Origin: Rhodoblastus acidophilus
GTDB taxonomy: Bacteria > Pseudomonadota > Alphaproteobacteria > Rhizobiales > Beijerinckiaceae
Reading direction: 5' to 3'
Assembly: GCF_025961575.1 (NCBI RefSeq)
Contig: NZ_JAOQNX010000042.1
Location: 1 to 36,421, forward strand
DNA: 36,421 bases
This document shows positions 1 through 8,081 of the stretch, piece by piece. Made by a program: the position numbers and the translations under genes. The notes below the pieces were generated by a model. That model saw nothing but the letters and a program-made list of their open reading frames with translations, was not told the DNA's origin and made no database searches. Each line of letters begins with the position of its first letter. The stretch's first letter is position 1.

Positions 1-206
1 GTGGCGCGCAACTCCTTGTCGGCATGGTCCATGGCGGCGACGGCGAGATCGGCCTTGGACGGGAAGAAGTGATAAAAGCTGCCCTTGCGCACATCGGCGG
101 CCTTGCAGATGTCGTCGACGCTGACGGACCCATAGCTGCTGCGCCAGATCAACTCCAGCGCTGCGGCGATCAGCCGTCTCTTGGTTTCAGGAATTTGGCC
201 GCCCAT
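1..206 (-). CDS. TetR-family repressor, N-terminal part (cut by window edge)
   Basis: Reading leftward from the ATG at 204-206, the first 68 codons form a typical TetR DNA-binding domain. A short leader is followed by a helix-turn-helix with the pattern VSVDDICKAADVRKGSFYHFF and then PSKADLAVAAM. The GSFYHFF-SK stretch is the recognition helix and the start of helix 4 of this family. A good ribosome-binding site (AGGAG) lies 5-9 bases upstream of the ATG. The C-terminal ligand-binding domain is outside the window, so the inducer cannot be guessed. An imperfect inverted repeat just upstream is the likely site of autoregulation. Confidence 0.88.
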   Translation of the reverse strand, partial: MGGQIPETKRRLIAAALELIWRSSYGSVSVDDICKAADVRKGSFYHFFPSKADLAVAAMDHADKELRA

Positions 207-227
207 CACATTGCTCCTGACAGGCAA

Positions 228-251
228 TTTAGTCCTGTTGACCAAATAGTC
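228..251. promoter_or_regulatory. Candidate TetR operator
   Basis: TTTAGTC at 228-234 and GACCAAA at 240-246 form an imperfect inverted repeat (6 of 7 pairs) with a 5-base centre. A further TAGTC follows at 247-251. It lies about 20-45 bases upstream of the TetR start codon, where autorepressors of this family usually bind. Binding itself is inferred. Confidence 0.45.
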
Positions 252-640
252 AAGAGCGCTGCGGGCGGACCGGCCGGCTGCTCGCCTATCAGCCCGCCGG
301 CGCGACGCCGGATATTCTCGCAACGGCCAAGGGGCTGGGAACGGTTTCCCCATGCCCGTGGAAAAATCGCGTAACCATGATGCCGGGAACGCACGGCCGC
401 ACGTTTGGCGGCAAGCCCCTCGCCATGGCGGTCGCGCGCAAGACTGTTGAGACCGTTGCGGACGAATCCTTCCTCGTGAACACCAGCGGCTCGAGCTCGC
501 AAGCCAAACGGTTCCGCGACGAGCTGTTTCCGTGCGCGGTGTTTCCTTCGGGACGGCCGATCCTGCCCCCCTCCAGGTGCGTAGCCGCAGCGTTCGTGTT
601 CATCTGCGTACAGCCTGAGTCCCAACGCGAAGTGCACCCC
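252..640. other. Intergenic stretch with no convincing gene
   Basis: Open frames exist on both strands, but none has a recognisable domain, a credible ribosome-binding site or a composition that separates it from overlapping shadow frames. The stretch lies between the TetR gene and an IS30 scrap and may be remnant DNA from earlier insertions. Confidence 0.4.
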
Positions 641-811
641 CCTGCCGGCGTGTTGCGGGCGGCCGGGCGCTCCATCGGCGCCATCGCCAAGGCGCTCGGC
701 CGGCCCAAATGCACGCTCAGCCGCGAACTTGCTCGCAACTCTTTGGCTTCAGGCCGCTATTCGCCGCTTCACGCCGCCGGAGCCTCCATGCAGCGCAGGC
801 GGCGTGAGTCA
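641..811 (+). pseudogene. IS30-family transposase fragment (N-terminal HTH)
   Basis: About 57 codons encode a peptide with the IS30 transposase helix-turn-helix pattern: GRSIGAIAKALGRPKCTLSREL, then RN, a short gap, GRY and an Arg-rich run. IS30 transposases are usually 320-400 residues. The DDE catalytic domain is missing here, because the frame runs directly into the antisense of the chemotaxis gene that ends at 809. No start codon with a ribosome-binding site was found and the terminal repeats were not recognised. It is a dead remnant that marks an old insertion or deletion point. Confidence 0.6.
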
Positions 812-2506
812 GGCGGCGCGCACGCTCGCGAGGAAGGCGTCGACCTCCTTGCGCAGCCGTTCGGACTGCTGCGACAGCGTCTGCGCCGAGGCGAGCATTT
901 GCGTCGAGGCCGCGGAGGAATGCTGCGCCGCCGTCAGCACGCCGCCGATGTTTTCCGTCACCGCCTGCGCCCCCTTTGACGCCTGCTGCACGTTGCGGGC
1001 GATTTCCGAGGTCGCCTCGCCCTGCTGGGAGACGGCGGCCGCGATGGTTTGCGCCACGCGGTTGGTCTCTTCGGTGGTGCGCACGATGGCCGAAATGTTC
1101 TGCGCCGCGCGCTGCGCCGTGGCCTGGATGTCGCCGATCTGGCCGGCGATCTCGGCCGTCGCCTTGGTCGTCTGCTCGGCGAGCGACTTCACCTCCTGCG
1201 CCACCACATTGAACCCGCGTCCGGCCTCGCCGGCGCGCGCCGCCTCGATGGTGGCGTTGAGGGCCAGCATGTTGGTCTGCGCGGCAATGTCGGAAATCAG
1301 GCTGACGATGCCGCCGATCTTTTCCGCGGCGGCGGAGAGTTCGCGCATTTGCGCATCGGTCTTTTCCGCCTGCTCCGCGGATTCGCTGGCGATCTGCCGG
1401 GACTGGACGACCTGGCCGTTGATCTCCTGCACCGAATAGGTGAGTTGTTCCGTCGCGGAGGCCACCGAGCCGATATTGGTCGAGGAATTCTCCGAGGCTT
1501 CGGCGACCACCTTGGCCTGGCTGGCGGTTTCCACCGCGGAATCGCTGAGGATACGCGCCGTTCCCTGGAACTCGCCGGCGGCCCTTGCCACTTCGGCAAC
1601 AATTGAATTGACGCTGCGGTCGAAATCCTCGGCCATTTTCAGCGCGTGCGCGCGGCGCTCCTCCGCGGCGCGCGCCTGGCTCCGCGCGGCCTCCGCCTCC
1701 AGTTTGCGGCCTTGCAGCATGTTGGCCCTGAACACCGTCAGGGCCTGGATCAACTCGCCAACCTCGTCCTTGCGCGCATCTGCCGCGATGTCCATCTCGA
1801 AATCGCCGCCGGCCAGCCGCTTGATCGCGGCCGTGGCCTGTCCGAGCGGACGCGACACGCCGCCGATCAGCGCGAAAGCCGCCGCCCCACCAGCAAGAGC
1901 CGCTAGCGCCAGGGCCCCCAGCATGATGAGGCGCGCCGAGGCGTAGATGGATTCTCCCTCTCGCGCGGCTCTGGCGCCTTCGGACGCGTTGAACGCGACA
2001 TCCTTTTCGAGAACCTTCTGGATTTCGATCCGCTTCGGCAGGTTAACCGCCATAGATTCGTCCGCGGCGCGGTCGATGTCTCCATTGAGCGCCCGTTCGA
2101 CCGTATCCATCGAAATCTTGCGGTAGCGCGGCCACAGCTCCGAGAATTCGGCCATCAATTTCTGATCGTCCGTGTTCGCGGAGATCAGAGGCTTATAGTC
2201 GGCATAAGCCTGATCGACCTTATCGAGGGCGGTCTTGTGGTCGGCGAGGGCTTGCGCTGAATCGTGATGCGAGGCCACCGCTAGGAGCAGCGCATTTTCG
2301 GTGCGCCCAACCCGAGTCAGGGCGACATTGAGCTGGTCGATCTTGCCAACAGAAGGCAGCCAATTGTCGCGGATATCGATCGCCCTGGCGTTGATCGCCG
2401 CCATCTGCGTCATGCCCAGCGCGCCGACCACGATGGCCAGCACGAACATGGCGGCCAGGGCCGCGATGATTTTCTTTCCGATTTTCAGGTCGCGCCAGAG
2501 CTGCAT
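809..2506 (-). CDS. Methyl-accepting chemotaxis protein
   Basis: This 565-residue inner-membrane chemoreceptor has the standard layout. TM1 is at about residues 10-33, a periplasmic four-helix-bundle type sensor domain spans 35-188, TM2 is at about 190-213, a HAMP linker covers 213-268, and a long methylation/signalling coiled coil follows. The hairpin tip that contacts CheA and CheW is clear ([20 protein letters not shown] and [19 protein letters not shown]). The protein ends in VRAA and has no CheR/CheB-tethering pentapeptide. The ligand is unknown. No che genes are nearby, so it would feed an array encoded elsewhere. The ATG at 2506 gives the canonical charged leader ([11 protein letters not shown]), although no strong ribosome-binding site precedes it. 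Confidence 0.95.
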   Translation of the reverse strand: MQLWRDLKIGKKIIAALAAMFVLAIVVGALGMTQMAAINARAIDIRDNWLPSVGKIDQLNVALTRVGRTENALLLAVASHHDSAQALADHKTALDKVDQAYADYKPLISANTDDQKLMAEFSELWPRYRKISMDTVERALNGDIDRAADESMAVNLPKRIEIQKVLEKDVAFNASEGARAAREGESIYASARLIMLGALALAALAGGAAAFALIGGVSRPLGQATAAIKRLAGGDFEMDIAADARKDEVGELIQALTVFRANMLQGRKLEAEAARSQARAAEERRAHALKMAEDFDRSVNSIVAEVARAAGEFQGTARILSDSAVETASQAKVVAEASENSSTNIGSVASATEQLTYSVQEINGQVVQSRQIASESAEQAEKTDAQMRELSAAAEKIGGIVSLISDIAAQTNMLALNATIEAARAGEAGRGFNVVAQEVKSLAEQTTKATAEIAGQIGDIQATAQRAAQNISAIVRTTEETNRVAQTIAAAVSQQGEATSEIARNVQQASKGAQAVTENIGGVLTAAQHSSAASTQMLASAQTLSQQSERLRKEVDAFLASVRAA

Positions 2507-2543
2507 GCGTCGGGGTCCAAACTTGCAGGGCGTAAACGCCTCT

Positions 2544-2570
2544 AGGTTGTGAAAAGAGGTATTTCAACCT
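2544..2570. repeat. Small inverted repeat upstream of the chemoreceptor gene
   Basis: AGGTTG (2544-2549) pairs with CAACCT (2565-2570), and with a two-base bulge the stem extends through GAAA/TTTC. It lies about 40-65 bases upstream of the chemoreceptor start, so it could be an operator or a leader hairpin. No partner is identifiable. Confidence 0.3.
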
Positions 2571-2685
2571 GTGCGAGAAATATAAAACTACCCTTAATGC
2601 TATGGGCCGCGACAGGGATAACTTTTCCCCCGACAGCTCGAATCTCGACAAGCGTATGGCGGTTTGACGTGATTCTGTCGGATTA

Positions 2686-3441
2686 TCAGTTTGGAACCGG
2701 GCTCAGCGGCGGGCCGACAGTCAAGGAAATGCAGACGCGCGCCGGCCGGTTATATCCGACCATCATCACTGAACCTGTCTGCGGCCAGGCCGTCGTCAGA
2801 TATAGCTTGCCGCCGTAGCCCTCGGCTAAATCTTGCGTGGCCTTGTCCAGCGAAGTTTCGAAGCCGCCGACCTTGCCGCCCCTCATCGACATCGCGCCAC
2901 GGGGCGAGACATCGGACATCGACGCGCCCAGCGACGAGAGCGACTTGAACCCGGGCGAAGCCGCGTTGGCGGCAAGCGTCAAATTTTGCAGGTCGGCCGC
3001 CGTCCGGAGGGGGGCTTGGTCAGCAGATAGGTGACGCCGTGGTTCCAAAATTTGAGGGGAAAGAGCCCGGTTCGGCTCGCATCGCCCATGGCGGCCTCGC
3101 CCAGGAAGGAGTTCTGCATCAACGACACTTCCTTCGCCGATTTGAATAGGAAGAGTCTTGTCAGCAGCGAAGCTTCCGGTCCCGCTTTTTCGAGCGCGCG
3201 CTGGTCCCTTTCGGCAAACGTGACTACGCCGGTTCGGCGGCGCCGGACGTGACCGCCGCCTGCGCGGCGCTGGAGTCGTCCTTCGACAGAGGAGAAACGG
3301 TCACGCCGATTTCAGCGAGCGCCTTCGACGCGCGAAGCGACTTGAGAAAGGCGTCCTCCAGATAGGACTGGGGAACCGCGCTGCGGACCTCACCCGCGAG
3401 AACGTCAGGCGACAAACACAGAAGCACGAGGGACGAAGCAT
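2686..3441 (-). pseudogene. Broken TRAP-transporter substrate-binding protein (DctP-like)
   Basis: Three adjacent minus-strand frames join into one protein-like sequence of about 250 residues. Frame one runs from near 3441 to 3224 (signal-like LVLLCLSPDVLA, then GEVRSAVPQSYLEDAFLKSL). Frame two runs from about 3246 to 3010 (GVVTFAERDQRALEKAG, then FWNHGVTYLLTKPP). Frame three runs from about 3020 to 2686 (ADLQNLTLAANAASPGFKSL, SLGASMSDVSPRGA, GGKVGGFETSL). The last part follows the DctP pattern of a component-lowering 'adl-gl-ira' strand, a shortened 'lGa-p' segment and the 'G-vdG-e' loop. Two internal frameshifts and a damaged start make it non-functional. The family assignment comes from pattern only. 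No TRAP permease genes are next to it. Confidence 0.5.
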
Positions 3442-3527
3442 GGCGCCAACCCTCTCATCTGCCGCCGGGCTCTGCTCAAACAACGCCCGGTCTGCTCGAT
3501 GCGTTCAAACGCGCTTGGGCGCGCAGC

Positions 3528-4013
3528 CTAAGCCGACGTGGGCTTGAACGTCAGGGCGACGCCGTTCATGCAATGGCGCAAGCCTGTCGGCTTCGGCCCG
3601 TCGTCGAAGACATGGCCGAGATGCCCCCCGCACCGCGCACAATGCACGGCGGTGCGCACCATGCCAAAGCTCCGGTCTTGCTCGGTCCCCACGGCCTTGT
3701 CCAACGGCGCCCAGAAACTCGGCCAGCCCGTGCCGCTGTCGAATTTTGTCTCGGACGAGAACAGATCGCGCCCGCAGCCGGCGCAGGCGAACAGGCCGCG
3801 GCGCTTTTCATGCAGCAACGGACTGGTGAAGGCGCGCTCCGTGCCCTCGTGGCGCAGAACGTCATATTGCTCCGGCGTCAGGCGGCGCCGCCATTCCGCG
3901 TCGTCGAGCGTGAGTTCGAACCCGCCGCCCGGCGCGGCGCGCGTGTTGCGGACAAAGCCCAATGCGGCAAAGCTGGCTAATGCGCTTCGGACGAGCGTGC
4001 GTCTGGTGGTCAT
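3528..4013 (-). CDS. msrB: Peptide-methionine (R)-S-oxide reductase, Tat-exported
   Basis: This 161-residue MsrB reduces the R epimer of methionine sulfoxide in proteins. The first 27 residues look like a Tat signal (TTRRTLVRSALASFAALGF, then an Ala-rich cleavage region), which places the enzyme in the periplasm, whereas most bacterial MsrB proteins are cytosolic. The zinc pairs C76-x2-C79 and C124-x2-C127 are present, as are the GTGWPSFW motif and the catalytic Cys147 in RHCMNG. The start at 4013 is supported by GGGAG about 8 bases upstream. A promoter of the same type as that of sigF lies at 4053-4081. The divergent neighbour is a Met-rich secreted peptide, and the next genes encode a YedY-type oxidoreductase and its membrane partner, so the setting is periplasmic methionine repair. 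Confidence 0.95.
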   Translation of the reverse strand: MTTRRTLVRSALASFAALGFVRNTRAAPGGGFELTLDDAEWRRRLTPEQYDVLRHEGTERAFTSPLLHEKRRGLFACAGCGRDLFSSETKFDSGTGWPSFWAPLDKAVGTEQDRSFGMVRTAVHCARCGGHLGHVFDDGPKPTGLRHCMNGVALTFKPTSA

Positions 4014-4052
4014 GAAAAATACTCCCGGCGCCGTGCGATCGACGCAAAGCCC

Positions 4053-4081
4053 GTTACGCGCCGAGGCGCCGGCTTGTTACA
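4053..4081 (-). promoter_or_regulatory. Candidate SigF-type ECF promoter of msrB
   Basis: Read on the minus strand, TGTAAC (4081-4076) is followed by a 17-base spacer and CGTAAC (4058-4053), 40 bases before the msrB start codon. The same -35 word and CGTA -10 core occur at 4126-4153 and 8082-8109, in front of the repeat-peptide gene and sigF. The pattern resembles the GTAAC-containing promoters of ECF factors. That SigF recognises it is inferred. Confidence 0.65.
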
Positions 4082-4125
4082 GCTGACGCACTCGCCCACG
4101 GACACATCGATTTCCGTCGCCGCTC

Positions 4126-4153
4126 TGTAACAAGTCAAATCTCCTTCCGTATC
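4126..4153 (+). promoter_or_regulatory. Candidate SigF-type ECF promoter of the mrpX-cytochrome-yedY operon
   Basis: TGTAAC (4126-4131), a 16-base spacer and CGTATC (4148-4153) face rightward. This promoter and the msrB promoter share the extended -35 CTGTAACAAG and lie back to back. Transcription from here would leave a leader of roughly 130 bases before the repeat-peptide ATG at 4294, with no obvious gene inside it. Confidence 0.65.
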
Positions 4154-4293
4154 TGATAGCGACAAGCGCGCGGCGCCAGCGCGCAGGTCCATCCCCGCTT
4201 CGGCGACCTCGCTCTTTGAGGTCCCAAGCCGCCTTCGACATGTCGGAGGCGGAACAGACGCGGCCATGCCGCAACATCCAGAAGGAGCACACC

Positions 4294-4527
4294 ATGACCG
4301 CCAAGACCTTCAAACATCACGTCGCCGCGGGCGTTGTATTTGCGCTCGCGTCCGCTTTCGCCGCGGGCCCGTCCTTCGCCGCCGACTCGATGAAGGGCGA
4401 CGCCATGCAGTCCGACGGAATGAAAAGTGACAAGGCGACTGGCGCTGCGATGAAAGGCGACAAGATGCAGGGCGACGCGATGAAGTCCGACAAGATGCAC
4501 GGCGACTCCATGAAGGGCGACAAGTAA
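4294..4527 (+). CDS. mrpX: Methionine-rich periplasmic repeat peptide (penta-MxKDx / MrpX-like)
   Basis: The product is 77 residues. A Sec signal peptide (about 1-29, ending FAAGPSFAA) is followed by a mature part built almost wholly from five-residue units of the form M-x-x-D-x: MKGDA, MQSDG, MKSDK, MKGDK, MQGDA, MKSDK, MHGDS, MKGDK. Eight Met residues fall in about 47 positions. This matches the small 'pentapeptide MXKDX repeat' family. In Azospira suillum a Met-rich periplasmic peptide (MrpX) serves as a sacrificial hypochlorite scavenger that is re-reduced by a YedY-type enzyme. The same partners follow here, so that role is inferred. The ATG at 4294 is chosen for the GAAGGAG site 6-12 bases upstream and for the signal peptide. 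Upstream in-frame starts lack both. Confidence 0.85.
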   Translation: MTAKTFKHHVAAGVVFALASAFAAGPSFAADSMKGDAMQSDGMKSDKATGAAMKGDKMQGDAMKSDKMHGDSMKGDK

Positions 4528-4537
4528 GCCGCTGTCG

Positions 4538-4572
4538 GGACGTCCGCCGCGTCTTTCTTGCGGCGGACGTCC
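4538..4572 (+). terminator. Perfect 13-bp hairpin between mrpX and the cytochrome gene
   Basis: GGACGTCCGCCGC (4538-4550) and GCGGCGGACGTCC (4560-4572) are exact reverse complements around a 9-base loop. No T-run follows, and the next gene starts 28 bases later. It is more likely a partial terminator or an RNA-stability element that keeps the short peptide message abundant than a full stop. Confidence 0.6.
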
Positions 4573-4599
4573 AATTCATCTCTCGCGAGGACGCCCGTG

Positions 4600-5475
4600 A
4601 TGACGCAGAGCCAGCCGCTGACCAAAGCCCACGCGAAAATCTTCGTTCACCGGCATGCACTGGTCACGCGCATTACGCACTGGATCAACGTCCTATGCAT
4701 TCTGATCCTGTTGCCGAGCGGATTGCAGATCCTCATGGCCCATCCCGCCTTTTACTGGGGCCCGTACGGCTCGGATCGCGACCGGCCCGCCCTCGAAATC
4801 GGCGCGCAGGAAACCGACGACAACGCGCTGAAGGGTTTTTTGCGCATTGGAGGCAAGACGCTGGACACGACTGGTTATTTGGGCGCGGTCAAGGACGCGG
4901 ACGGCGAATGGCATGACCGCGCGCTTCCCTATTGGGCGACTCTGCCGTCTTACCGCTCACTTGCGCTCGGCCGGCGCTGGCACCTCTTTTTCGCCTGGCT
5001 CTTCGTAGCCAATCTCGCCGTCTATTGTCTCGTCGGCCTCGCCAACGGCCATTTGCGCCGCGATCTCCTGCCGACGCGCAAACAGTTAAATCCGCGCGCG
5101 TTGCTCGCAGACGTCGTCCATCATGTAAAATTGCAGTTCCCGAGAGGCGAGGCGGCGCGCCATTACAATCCACTGCAAAAACTCGCCTATCTCGGCGTCG
5201 TCGCCGTGCTGCTGCCGACGGTGATCCTCACAGGGCTGACCATGTCGCCAGGAATGGACGCCATCCTGCCCTGGCTGATCGATCTGTTCGGCGGGCGCCA
5301 GTCGGCGCGCACGATCCATTTCATCGCGGCCAGCCTGATCGTCCTGTTCATCCTGGTCCATCTGGTCATGGTGGTTCTCGCCGGTCCGATCAACGAGATC
5401 CGCTCCATGATCACCGGAAAGCTCAAAATAGAAGTGGAGGCTGGCCATGAGCCGGATCGTCATTCCGCGCCGTAA
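4600..5475 (+). CDS. Cytochrome b561-type membrane subunit (YedZ1-like partner of the molybdoenzyme)
   Basis: This 291-residue membrane protein belongs to the thiosulfate-reductase/Ni-hydrogenase type cytochrome b family. Four to five hydrophobic helices are visible, with likely haem-ligand histidines in VHRHALVTRITHWINV near the N-terminus, in RRWHLFFAWLF in the middle, and in IHFIAASLIVLFILVHLVMVV near the C-terminus. Its likely job is to pass quinol electrons to the periplasmic molybdoenzyme encoded next, whose start overlaps this gene by 29 bases. The ATG at 4600 has GAGGA 10-14 bases upstream. The upstream frame from 4558 would include the hairpin stem and is not favoured. It differs from MsrQ (YedZ) of E. 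coli in size and motif layout and fits the YedZ1-type arrangement better. Confidence 0.85.
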   Translation: MTQSQPLTKAHAKIFVHRHALVTRITHWINVLCILILLPSGLQILMAHPAFYWGPYGSDRDRPALEIGAQETDDNALKGFLRIGGKTLDTTGYLGAVKDADGEWHDRALPYWATLPSYRSLALGRRWHLFFAWLFVANLAVYCLVGLANGHLRRDLLPTRKQLNPRALLADVVHHVKLQFPRGEAARHYNPLQKLAYLGVVAVLLPTVILTGLTMSPGMDAILPWLIDLFGGRQSARTIHFIAASLIVLFILVHLVMVVLAGPINEIRSMITGKLKIEVEAGHEPDRHSAP

Positions 5476-6223
5476 GTTCCTGCGCTTCAGCGCGCTCGGC
5501 CTCGGCGCGACGGCGCTGGGTTTTAGCCGCCCGGCCGACGCATGGACCTTCGAGGAGCTGATCGCCTCGGCGCAAGGCCTGACTTATCGCGCCCAGCGCG
5601 CCCTCGGAGGCCGTCATTCCATGGCGCGCGAGTTCTCAGCCGCCGACCTGTCTCCGGATTTCAAAGTCAATGGAACCGAGCGGCCCGACACGCCCGAATA
5701 CGAGGCGCTGCTCGCCGATCAGTTTGCGAGCTGGAAGCTGCGTGTGGACGGGCTGGTCGCCACGCCGCTCGACCTGTCGCTTGCGGACCTGCGCGCCCTG
5801 CCGCAACGCGCGCAGATTACGCGGCACGATTGCGTGGAAGGCTGGAGCGCCATCGGCCAATGGCAGGGGCCGCAACTGTCGGAAGTTCTTTCGCGCGCGA
5901 ACCCGCTTCCGGCCGCCCGCTTCGCCGTCTTCCATTGCGCAGATTTCCTGGAGCATGCAGCGGATGGAACCGGCCAATATTATGAGAGCATCGATCTGAT
6001 CGACGCCTTCCACCCGCAGACCATACTCGCGCACAGCCTCAACGGCGCGCCGCTTTCCGTCGGCCACGGCGCGCCTGTGCGCCTGCGCGTCGAGCGCCAA
6101 CTCGGCTACAAGCACGCCAAATATGTGATGCGCATCGAACTGGTCGAGCGGCTCGACACGCTGGGTCGCGGCAAGGGCGGCTATTGGCCCGACCGCGGCT
6201 ACGAATGGTACGCGGGCATCTGA
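5447..6223 (+). CDS. yedY1: YedY/MsrP-like molybdopterin-dependent oxidoreductase, Tat-exported
   Basis: The 258-residue protein starts with a clear Tat signal (IPRRKFLRFSALGLGATALG). It carries the sulfite-oxidase type molybdopterin fold, with the cofactor-binding cysteine Cys129 in RHDCVEGWSAIGQW and a later HGAPVRLRVERQLGYK segment typical of the family. Relatives reduce methionine sulfoxide in periplasmic proteins (MsrP) or act in hypochlorite defence (YedY1). The translational overlap with the cytochrome b gene and the upstream Met-rich peptide favour this role over sulfite oxidation. No dimerisation (Mo-co dimer) domain is present, which also argues against sulfite oxidase. The ATG at 5447 sits in GGAGGCTGGCCATG, a strong site. 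Confidence 0.88.
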   Translation: MSRIVIPRRKFLRFSALGLGATALGFSRPADAWTFEELIASAQGLTYRAQRALGGRHSMAREFSAADLSPDFKVNGTERPDTPEYEALLADQFASWKLRVDGLVATPLDLSLADLRALPQRAQITRHDCVEGWSAIGQWQGPQLSEVLSRANPLPAARFAVFHCADFLEHAADGTGQYYESIDLIDAFHPQTILAHSLNGAPLSVGHGAPVRLRVERQLGYKHAKYVMRIELVERLDTLGRGKGGYWPDRGYEWYAGI

Positions 6224-6281
6224 CGTGCAAAGCGGGCGGGACGGCAACGTTCCACAGATTGAAAACGGTCTTCAGGACCAG

Positions 6282-6847
6282 ATGCGTTTGACGTCTTCTG
6301 GAAAGCTGTACAACGACCCCACGCCTGAGCTGATCCAAGCGCGAGCGAACGCCGTCATTCTGACGAACGAATACAATGCCTCCATTGGACGCGACGCCGC
6401 CTGCCGCGAGAAGATCCTCCTCAAATTGCTGAAGAGTGTCGGGCCGGGGACATTTTTCGAGCCAACCTTTCGCTGCGAATTCGGGTTCAACATTGTCACG
6501 GGCAGAGACTTCTATGCCAATTTCGACTGCGTCATTCTCGATGGCGCCACCGTCGAAATCGGCGACAGCGTGTTGTTCGGCCCACGGGTTGGCATATACA
6601 CGTCAAATCACGCCATTGACGCGATGGAGCGAGCCGCCGTTGGGCCGAGCCCGTCCGCATCGGCCACCGTGTTTGGGTCGGTGGAGGTGTGAACATCAAC
6701 CAGGGCGTCACGATTGGGGACGAGAGCATCATCGGTTCCGGAAGCGTCGTCACGCGCGACATTCCCGCCGGCCTCATTGCGGCCGGCGCACCCGCGCGTG
6801 TCATAAGGCCGATCACCGAAAAAGACCGAAAAGGATTTCGTGCTTAG
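6282..6847 (+). pseudogene. Maa/NodL-type sugar O-acetyltransferase with a frameshift
   Basis: The first part (6282 to about 6640) encodes the maltose/galactoside acetyltransferase N-terminus and the start of the left-handed beta-helix: GKLYNDPTPELIQAR, then GTFFEPTFRCEFGFNI, then the TSNHAID catalytic-His region. The homologous continuation (PVRIGHRVWVGGGVNINQ, then IGSGSVVTRDIPAG, then AAGAPARVIR) lies in another frame and ends with TAG at 6845-6847. A one-base indel in the GC-rich stretch near 6628-6650 explains this. The joined protein would have the usual length of about 188 residues. It is either a recent pseudogene or a sequencing error. It sits at the end of the yedY operon but has no obvious link with it. 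Confidence 0.75.
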
Positions 6848-6866
6848 GACCACGCGATCGGCAGCC

Positions 6867-7505
6867 TCACCAACGCAACAGGCGCCCGCCGGCAAACCAC
6901 CCGGCCACCACGACGATCGCGGTCGCGATCATGTACCAAACCGCGAGGAACAGAGGCGAATCGTCAGGGCAGTTCATCGCGTAGAGCGTCGCCGAAAGGC
7001 CGGCGGCAGCGAGCGCCGCAGCGGCGCCTGCGCGGCGGCCATCGGTGGGCGCGCCGTGGCGGAGCGTCGCGAACAGGCCGACGAGCGGCGCCATCGACAT
7101 CAACGGGATCAGCGTCAGGCAATGGAGGGCGTTATGGCCGATCATCCGCGTCTCCCAGAGACCGGATGGCGTGACCGCCATCTCGACAAGACTGGCGAGG
7201 ATGACGAGCGCCGGGCCAAGCAAGACCGCCTTTGCAGCACGACCCGGATTGGCGCCCGGTCGCGCCAAACGCCAGGCGAGAACCAGCCCGCTCGCCGCCA
7301 TGGTCAGGCTGAAGACGAATTTGAACAGAAAACGTGGCTGGTCGAGCGAAATGAAGAACGTGTCGCGCAAGCCGACGAAGGCGAAAAAGAACGCGATAGA
7401 GGCCGCAAACCCGAGGCCAAGATCGAGCGCCAGGGTCCGCGACAGGGGCGCGGCCTTGGTTTCATTGTCCGCCGTCAGCGCAGCTATGAGGTCTTCGGTC
7501 TTCAA
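6867..7505 (-). CDS. nrsF: NrsF-type transmembrane anti-sigma factor (DUF1109)
   Basis: The 212-residue protein has six predicted membrane helices and a short cytoplasmic N-terminus (KTEDLIAALTADNE) that matches the DUF1109 start. Two conserved cysteines lie in HNALHCLTLIPLMSMAPL and MNCPDDSPLFLAVWY; the second motif is the family hallmark. In Caulobacter and Azospira, NrsF holds SigF at the membrane and releases it on chromate/cadmium or reactive-chlorine stress, and these cysteines are proposed to be part of the sensor. The gene starts with TTG at 7505 in a TTGA overlap with the sigF stop, with AGGA 9 bases upstream, so it is translationally coupled to sigF. Confidence 0.9.
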   Translation of the reverse strand: MKTEDLIAALTADNETKAAPLSRTLALDLGLGFAASIAFFFAFVGLRDTFFISLDQPRFLFKFVFSLTMAASGLVLAWRLARPGANPGRAAKAVLLGPALVILASLVEMAVTPSGLWETRMIGHNALHCLTLIPLMSMAPLVGLFATLRHGAPTDGRRAGAAAALAAAGLSATLYAMNCPDDSPLFLAVWYMIATAIVVVAGWFAGGRLLRW

Positions 7506-8071
7506 CTTGACTTCCTGTAGAGTTCGGCGAGGGATTTCAGTCCGCGATGCACGGAGACGCGCAGCGCGCCTTCCTTGACGCCCAGCGCCGCAGCCGCATC
7601 GCGCAGACTCTGGCCGCGGATCGACACGGCCTCGATCGCCTCGCGCTGCTTCGGACTCAGTTGATCCAGGAGGCGCAGGGCTTCCTGCCGGTCCAATTCG
7701 CGCTCAAGAATTTCTGTCTCGTCGGGCGCAGCGAGAATGTCCTCGAAGGGCGCGATATCCGTCTCGACGCGGCGGCCCCGCCTGCGCGCGGCGTCGATCA
7801 CCTTGTTGCGCGCGATCGCCGCGAGCCAAGGCGCCAGCGGCTGCGTGGGATCCCAAGTGTGGCGCTTGAGGTGGACGGCGAGCAGGGTTTCCTGAATCGC
7901 GTCTTCCACTTCGCTCGCCGACATTCCCGTTCGCGCGCAGGCGCGCAAGGCTATTTTGCGCAGGAAGGGCGCGAGCGCCGTCAGCAGGCGTTTGTACGCC
8001 TGGTTATCGCCCGCAAGGGCTGCGCGCATGTCCGCGCTCCATTCGAGATCCCGCGCTTTCCAGTCCGACAT
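7502..8071 (-). CDS. sigF: ECF sigma factor, SigF type
   Basis: This 189-residue ECF sigma factor has region 2 at about residues 22-95 (ASEVEDAIQETLLAVH and PWLAAIARNKVIDAAR) and region 4 at about 125-180 (LDQLSPKQREAIEAV, then GQSLRDAAAALGVKEGALR). The ATG at 8071 is preferred over a TTG at 8092, because the upstream TTG would lie inside the promoter. The -10 element at 8082-8087 leaves only a few leader bases. The gene is followed by its own membrane anti-sigma gene, and a promoter of the same type as those of msrB and mrpX precedes it. This implies autoregulation and a small stress regulon. Confidence 0.93.
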   Translation of the reverse strand: MSDWKARDLEWSADMRAALAGDNQAYKRLLTALAPFLRKIALRACARTGMSASEVEDAIQETLLAVHLKRHTWDPTQPLAPWLAAIARNKVIDAARRRGRRVETDIAPFEDILAAPDETEILERELDRQEALRLLDQLSPKQREAIEAVSIRGQSLRDAAAALGVKEGALRVSVHRGLKSLAELYRKSS

Positions 8072-8081
8072 TCCAGCCCTT

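Noticed and set aside
206-738. Two overlapping minus-strand frames between the TetR gene and the chemoreceptor
   Set aside because: No domain, no site for translation, and the plus strand holds an IS30 fragment in the same stretch.
4216-4293. Longer N-terminus for the Met-rich peptide from TTG at 4216
   Set aside because: It would put 26 polar residues before the signal peptide and ignore the strong ribosome-binding site at 4281-4287.
4378-4527. Short direct repeats that might look like a CRISPR or minisatellite
   Set aside because: They are imperfect 15-base coding repeats for M-x-x-D-x units with no spacers.
6840-7578. Plus-strand frames antisense to nrsF and sigF
   Set aside because: nrsF and sigF have family motifs and coupled starts; the plus frames are Arg-rich shadows.
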